Assembly: GCA_004017275.1 (NCBI GenBank)
Contig: SAKE01000007.1
Location: 1 to 64,000 of the forward strand
DNA: 64,000 nucleotides
From: Mesorhizobium sp.
Lineage (GTDB): Bacteria; Pseudomonadota; Alphaproteobacteria; Rhizobiales; Rhizobiaceae
Direction: 5' to 3'
Under the pieces are notes generated by a model, which was given only the letters and a program-made list of their open reading frames with translations, searched no databases and was not told the origin of the DNA. Position numbers and translations under genes: made by a program. Positions 60,958 to 64,000 of this stretch are shown one piece after another. Positions within the stretch are counted from its first letter, which is position 1. Each line of letters opens with the position of its first letter.

Positions 60958-61178
60958 GCCGCCCGAGACGGCTTGGCGACGGACAATCTTGTCCTGTTCG
61001 GCTGGAAGACAGCTCAGCGGGACGACACGGCTGGCAACCCGGAACCTGTCTGCATCGCCGACCCGCTCTTGCTAGCCAACTCTGCCGTATCGCACGAGGT
61101 CCACTGGACTCGGCGCTCAGCGCTACCTTGCACGCAGCTGACCGGCGCGCGATGCTGGTGCCCGGGTTGGAGAGAATC

Positions 61179-61613
61179 ATGCGAAAAATTCCGATGTCAG
61201 GGCTGCTCCTCGCGGCGGCGGCCTTTTCCGCAAATCCGGCTCACGCGCTGGACAGCAGCGGCACGCCCGTCGTCGTGACCCCGCTCGCGTCCCGCACGAC
61301 GACCGCGTCCGGCCAACCGATCACGCTGCCGCAGAAGAATGTCCAGGTACTGGTTTCGACCTATGACATCGCGCCGGGCGCCACCTTGCCGGTCCACAGG
61401 CACCCCTTCCCGCGCTATGCCTACGTCCAGGCCGGGACGCTGAAAGTCACCAATGTCGAGACCGGCAACAGCAACACCTACAAGACGGGCGATTTCATCA
61501 TCGAAATGATCGGCCAATGGCATCAGGCCACCAATATCGGGGATATCGAGGTCAAGCTGCTGGTGATCGATCAGGTCGAGGAAGGCGCCAAGAACACGGA
61601 GCTGCGCCAGTAG
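61179..61613 (+). CDS. Secreted cupin-domain protein
   Basis: A 144-residue protein. A signal peptide (1-23, ending PAHAL) precedes a single cupin barrel. Motif 1 reads GATLPVHRHPFPRYAYVQAG with H73 and H75 as likely metal ligands; the usual glutamate position appears as tyrosine. Motif 2 includes GDFIIEMIGQWHQATNIG with a further histidine. Substrate unknown. GGAGAG lies 6 nt before the ATG. It converges with the AhpD-like gene. Confidence 0.8.
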   Translation: MRKIPMSGLLLAAAAFSANPAHALDSSGTPVVVTPLASRTTTASGQPITLPQKNVQVLVSTYDIAPGATLPVHRHPFPRYAYVQAGTLKVTNVETGNSNTYKTGDFIIEMIGQWHQATNIGDIEVKLLVIDQVEEGAKNTELRQ

Positions 61614-61707
61614 CCGCCAAGTTGTGCCCGAAGGCGGAAGGCAATGCGCCACCCGCCTTTCCCGCCCAGTCGCAGACAACCGCCCTGCCGAAGCGCTGAC
61701 CCAACGC

Positions 61708-62163
61708 TCAGCCCCAAGAGCCGACCATCTGCCGTGTCGTCGCGTTCAACCGGTTGAAGGCATTGATGAGCGCTACCTGGATGACCAGCGCGGCAAGCGC
61801 CTTTTCGTCATAGTGGCGGGCGGCTTCGTCCCAGACATCGTCCGGTACGGCGTCTGCCCGGTCGGCGAGCCTCGTGCCGGCCTCGGCCAGCGCCAGGGCC
61901 GCGCGTTCGGCGTCGGTAAAGTATGGCGTCTCCCGCCAGGCCGCCAGCGCAAAGATGCGCTCGTCCTTTTCGCCGGCCTTCTTCAGTTCGCGCGCGTGCA
62001 TGTCGACGCAGAGAGCGCAGTTGTTGATCTGGCTGGCGCGCAAATGGATAAGCTTGCGCGTCACATAGGGCACGTCGGCCGCCTCCGTCGACTTGTCCAG
62101 CGCCAGCAGCGCCTGCAGGGCGCCAGGGATGAGCATCACCGGATTCTTGATTCTCGCTTGCAT
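61708..62163 (-). CDS. AhpD-like carboxymuconolactone decarboxylase family protein
   Basis: A 151-residue all-helical protein of the AhpD/CMD family. It has the redox pair C49-x-x-C52 followed by H56 (INNCALCVDMHAREL), the signature of alkylhydroperoxidase-type members, which use the cysteines to reduce peroxides. AAGGAG sits 7-8 nt before the ATG at 62163; longer frames have no support. Two palindromes lie 130-165 bp upstream (62291-62329), hinting at repressor control. Confidence 0.87.
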   Translation of the reverse strand: MQARIKNPVMLIPGALQALLALDKSTEAADVPYVTRKLIHLRASQINNCALCVDMHARELKKAGEKDERIFALAAWRETPYFTDAERAALALAEAGTRLADRADAVPDDVWDEAARHYDEKALAALVIQVALINAFNRLNATTRQMVGSWG

Positions 62164-62290
62164 GGTCTTTCTCCTTTTGAAGAGTTCGTCGGGGCGTGTT
62201 TTGTCGAACCCGGACGCACGCCTCCAGGTTCTCGGTTCGATGAAATTTTCGGCTGCCGCCGCGCTACCAACCACCAATCAATAACCAATC

Positions 62291-62329
62291 GGCTATGAGT
62301 TTATTCATAACCACGCAGTTATATAACTG
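62291..62329. promoter_or_regulatory. Two operator-like palindromes upstream of ahpD-like and cutC genes
   Basis: GGCTATGA (62291-62298) faces TCATAACC across GTTTAT (one mismatch). CAGTTATATAACTG (62316-62329) is a perfect 14-bp palindrome 4 bp further on. Both lie in the 262-bp divergent gap and are A+T-rich, so they look like dimeric repressor sites. The repressor is not encoded next door. Confidence 0.5.
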
Positions 62330-62425
62330 TCAAGCAGGGAAATGCCGGCTGGCCCAAATGGCGGCGCGCTGTTCACGCTTTCGCGCCAACCGGCCCGATG
62401 CTAGGGCTGGCGGCGACATCATGGA

Positions 62426-63196
62426 TTGGATCGCCCCTTGACCACAAAACCTCGCCTGCCGCTGATCGAAATCTGTGTCGAAGGCATTGACGGCCTTGTG
62501 GCGGCACAAGCTGCCGGCGCCGACCGGATCGAACTGTGCGCCAGCCTCATCGAAGGCGGCATTACGCCGAGCTTCGGCACGGTACGCGCCGCCCTCGACC
62601 AGGCAAGCGTGCCGTTTCACGTCATGGTGCGGCCGCGCGGCGGCGATTTTCTCTACAGCGAAACCGAATACGCCTCGATGCTCGCCGATGTCTCGGCACT
62701 GCGCGGGCTGGGCGTACCCGGCGTGGTGTTCGGCTGCCTGAACGCCGACGGCACCATTGACGAAGGACGCATGAGCGAACTGACCCAGGCTGCCGGTCCC
62801 TTGAACGTCACCTGCCACCGCGCCTTCGACATGACGCGCGACCCGGCCGAGGCGCTCGAAGCACTGATCCGCTGCAAGGTCGGCCGCGTGCTGACCAGCG
62901 GCCAGCGTGACACCGCGATCGAAGGCTTGCCGCTGTTGACGGATCTGGTGCGGCAGGCCGGCGACCGCATCGTCATCCTCGGCTGCGGCGGCCTGGATTT
63001 GCACAACATCGCCGAAGTGCGTGGCAAAACCGGGCTGGCCGAAATGCATTTCGCCGCCCTCAAGGATATGCCGAGCGCCATGGACTACCGCAATCCCCAT
63101 GTCGGCATGGGCGGCTCCGACCTCGACCGCGAATATCGTAACACGCTGACCGACACACCGCTGGTGGCGGCTACGATCGCGGCAGCCAAGGCATGA
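62426..63196 (+). CDS. cutC: CutC family protein (copper homeostasis)
   Basis: A 256-residue TIM-barrel protein. Conserved CutC stretches are LIEICVEGIDGLVAAQAAGADRIELC (shown here as LIEICVEG and GADRIELCASL), HVMVRPRGGDFLYS, TCHRAFDMTRDP and VLTSGQ. It has been linked to copper tolerance, though its biochemical role is unsettled. The start is uncertain: TTG at 62426 or TTG at 62438; no ATG is in frame. The stop overlaps a GNAT gene by 4 bp. Confidence 0.9.
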   Translation: MDRPLTTKPRLPLIEICVEGIDGLVAAQAAGADRIELCASLIEGGITPSFGTVRAALDQASVPFHVMVRPRGGDFLYSETEYASMLADVSALRGLGVPGVVFGCLNADGTIDEGRMSELTQAAGPLNVTCHRAFDMTRDPAEALEALIRCKVGRVLTSGQRDTAIEGLPLLTDLVRQAGDRIVILGCGGLDLHNIAEVRGKTGLAEMHFAALKDMPSAMDYRNPHVGMGGSDLDREYRNTLTDTPLVAATIAAAKA

Positions 63197-63696
63197 GCGC
63201 GCGCCCTGCCCCGATCAGCCGCGTAGCGACCGAAGACGAAGCGGCGATCCTGGCGCTCAACAACGAGCACGCCGCCGAACTGTCGTGGCTGGAGCCCCAA
63301 AGGCTGTCCTTCCTGCTCGGTGAAGCGTTTTACACCAGGCGCATCGGCGATCTCGAAGCCTTCATCATGACCTTCGACCAGGACGCCCGCTACGACAGCC
63401 CGAATTTCCTGTGGTTCCGCAAGCGTTACAAACGCTTCGTCTATGTCGACCGTGTGGTCGTGGCGGCACAAGCGCGTGGCCGCGGCCATGCCCGCCGGCT
63501 CTATCAGGATCTGTTCGGCCATGTGGAGCGCGCCGGCCACATGCTGGTCACTTGCGAAGTCAACACCGACCCACCGAACCCCGCTTCGGATGCCTTTCAC
63601 GCCGCCCTTGGCTTCGCCGAAGCCGGCGACGCCGTTATCCACGGCGGCAAGAAAGCGGTGCGCTATTATGCTCGGGAATTGGCCACGACGTGCTAG
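63193..63696 (+). CDS. GNAT family N-acetyltransferase
   Basis: A 167-residue acetyltransferase. The acetyl-CoA motif A reads VDRVVVAAQARGRGHARRLY (86-105), with Q/R-x-x-G-R/x-G core ARGRGHA. The last part (HAALGFAEAG) is the conserved C-terminal GNAT strand-helix. The acceptor is unknown. Translationally coupled to cutC through an ATGA overlap, a linkage that may reflect co-regulation only. Confidence 0.85.
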   Translation: MSARPAPISRVATEDEAAILALNNEHAAELSWLEPQRLSFLLGEAFYTRRIGDLEAFIMTFDQDARYDSPNFLWFRKRYKRFVYVDRVVVAAQARGRGHARRLYQDLFGHVERAGHMLVTCEVNTDPPNPASDAFHAALGFAEAGDAVIHGGKKAVRYYARELATTC

Positions 63697-63715
63697 TCCG
63701 TCAGGCGTAGACGGA

Positions 63716-64000
63716 TCAGCCCGACAGCCCAACGACCTTCAAGGCCAAATCGCGCCGAACCATCTCCACGTCAGCTGGCATGACCTCATTTCCGGTATCA
63801 GGCTCGATGGATTTGGTCGAAAGCAGATCAACCTTTGGACCACTCCGCTCCGCGAGGCTTGCCTTGAGAGCCGATATCTTGGCAAACGACTTCACGATAT
63901 TGGCCGCTACCACCGGGTTCCTGCGGGCTTCAGCGATGAGTATGTTGATGACCTTTTCGGGTAGATCCGCATCCGGGTTTTTATGGTTCGAGAAAATCAG
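63716..64000 (-). CDS. Partial gene of unknown function (cut by window edge)
   Basis: An open frame enters from the right edge and ends at 63716. The visible C-terminal 94 residues include PEKVINILIAEARRNPVVAA, FAKISALKASLAERSG and the end DLALKVVGLSG. It is helical, with alternating charge and no recognised motif. An internal GTG at 63913 could start a shorter protein, but the frame stays open to the edge. Confidence 0.55.
   Translation of the reverse strand: MIFSNHKNPDADLPEKVINILIAEARRNPVVAANIVKSFAKISALKASLAERSGPKVDLLSTKSIEPDTGNEVMPADVEMVRRDLALKVVGLSG

Larger units (their letters stand above)
60390..61178. other. Gene-poor stretch between tRNA-Asn and the cupin gene
   Basis: These 789 bp contain no recognisable gene family, terminator or repeat apart from two candidate small ORFs (60545-60703 minus and 60799-60957 plus), listed separately. 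The segment 60958-61178 shows nothing I can interpret. The region directly after a tRNA gene is a typical place for accessory or decayed DNA. Confidence 0.5.

Overview
The window looks like a chromosomal segment of an alphaproteobacterium of the order Hyphomicrobiales, most likely Mesorhizobium or a close relative. Support: high G+C; a fused secDF behind yajC; an exoR-type regulator; PopZ; a coxMNOP-style second haem-copper oxidase; tandem DUF1127 genes with CCUCCUCCC hairpin RNAs; and interspersed palindromes of the rhizobial type (GAGCATGAT...ATCATGCTC and GGCGCCCC...GGGGCGCC elements). Most of the window is core genome. There is no transposase, integrase, CRISPR array or rRNA operon.

Layout. 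1-5960: the 3' end of radC, then an amine-utilisation cassette (AraC-type regulator, APC permease, copper amine oxidase, HCxGxCGG membrane protein), then a second, truncated copy of the radC 3' end; the two copies form a direct repeat around the cassette. 6113-10635: haem-copper oxidase operon (subunits II, I, III, III', IV). 10872-14162: YbaK-like deacylase, DUF2189 membrane protein, haem O synthase (ctaB) and a class I cytochrome c. 14353-20315: a periplasmic unknown, trigger factor, tRNA-Leu, an ammonia-lyase homologue without the MIO triad, and a GDYXXLXY/DUF2157 membrane pair. 20552-21190: two DUF1127 proteins and six CCUCCUCCC-loop hairpins. 21276-28366: trmFO, a sterol-desaturase-type enzyme, an anchored unknown, homologues of the complex I assembly factors NDUFAF6 and NDUFAF3, secDF and yajC.

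28665-47955 is a dense cell-envelope and housekeeping block: DUF815 ATPase, degenerate LytM/NlpD-like lipoprotein, pcm, surE, serS (with an unusual insertion), tatCBA, scpBA, nagZ, a giant SPOR protein, argS, dgt, erpA, a VOC protein and xthA. 48048-58539 holds exoR overlapping ilvD, a FadL-like porin, valS, popZ and a TolC-type protein. 58725-64000 holds a second PIMT-like methyltransferase, tRNA-Cys, tRNA-Asn, a gene-poor stretch with two possible small ORFs, a cupin, an AhpD-like protein, CutC, a GNAT protein and a partial unknown gene.

Themes. Respiration: the oxidase operon, haem O synthase, cytochrome c and probable complex I assembly factors. Envelope export and division: Sec, Tat, SPOR, NlpD-like, NagZ and PopZ. 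Stress and post-transcriptional control: DUF1127 plus anti-Shine-Dalgarno-like RNAs. The signals most worth following are the DUF1127/hairpin RNA locus, the MIO-less lyase, the SerRS insertion, the NDUFAF3/NDUFAF6-like pair beside secDF, and the radC-flanked cassette.
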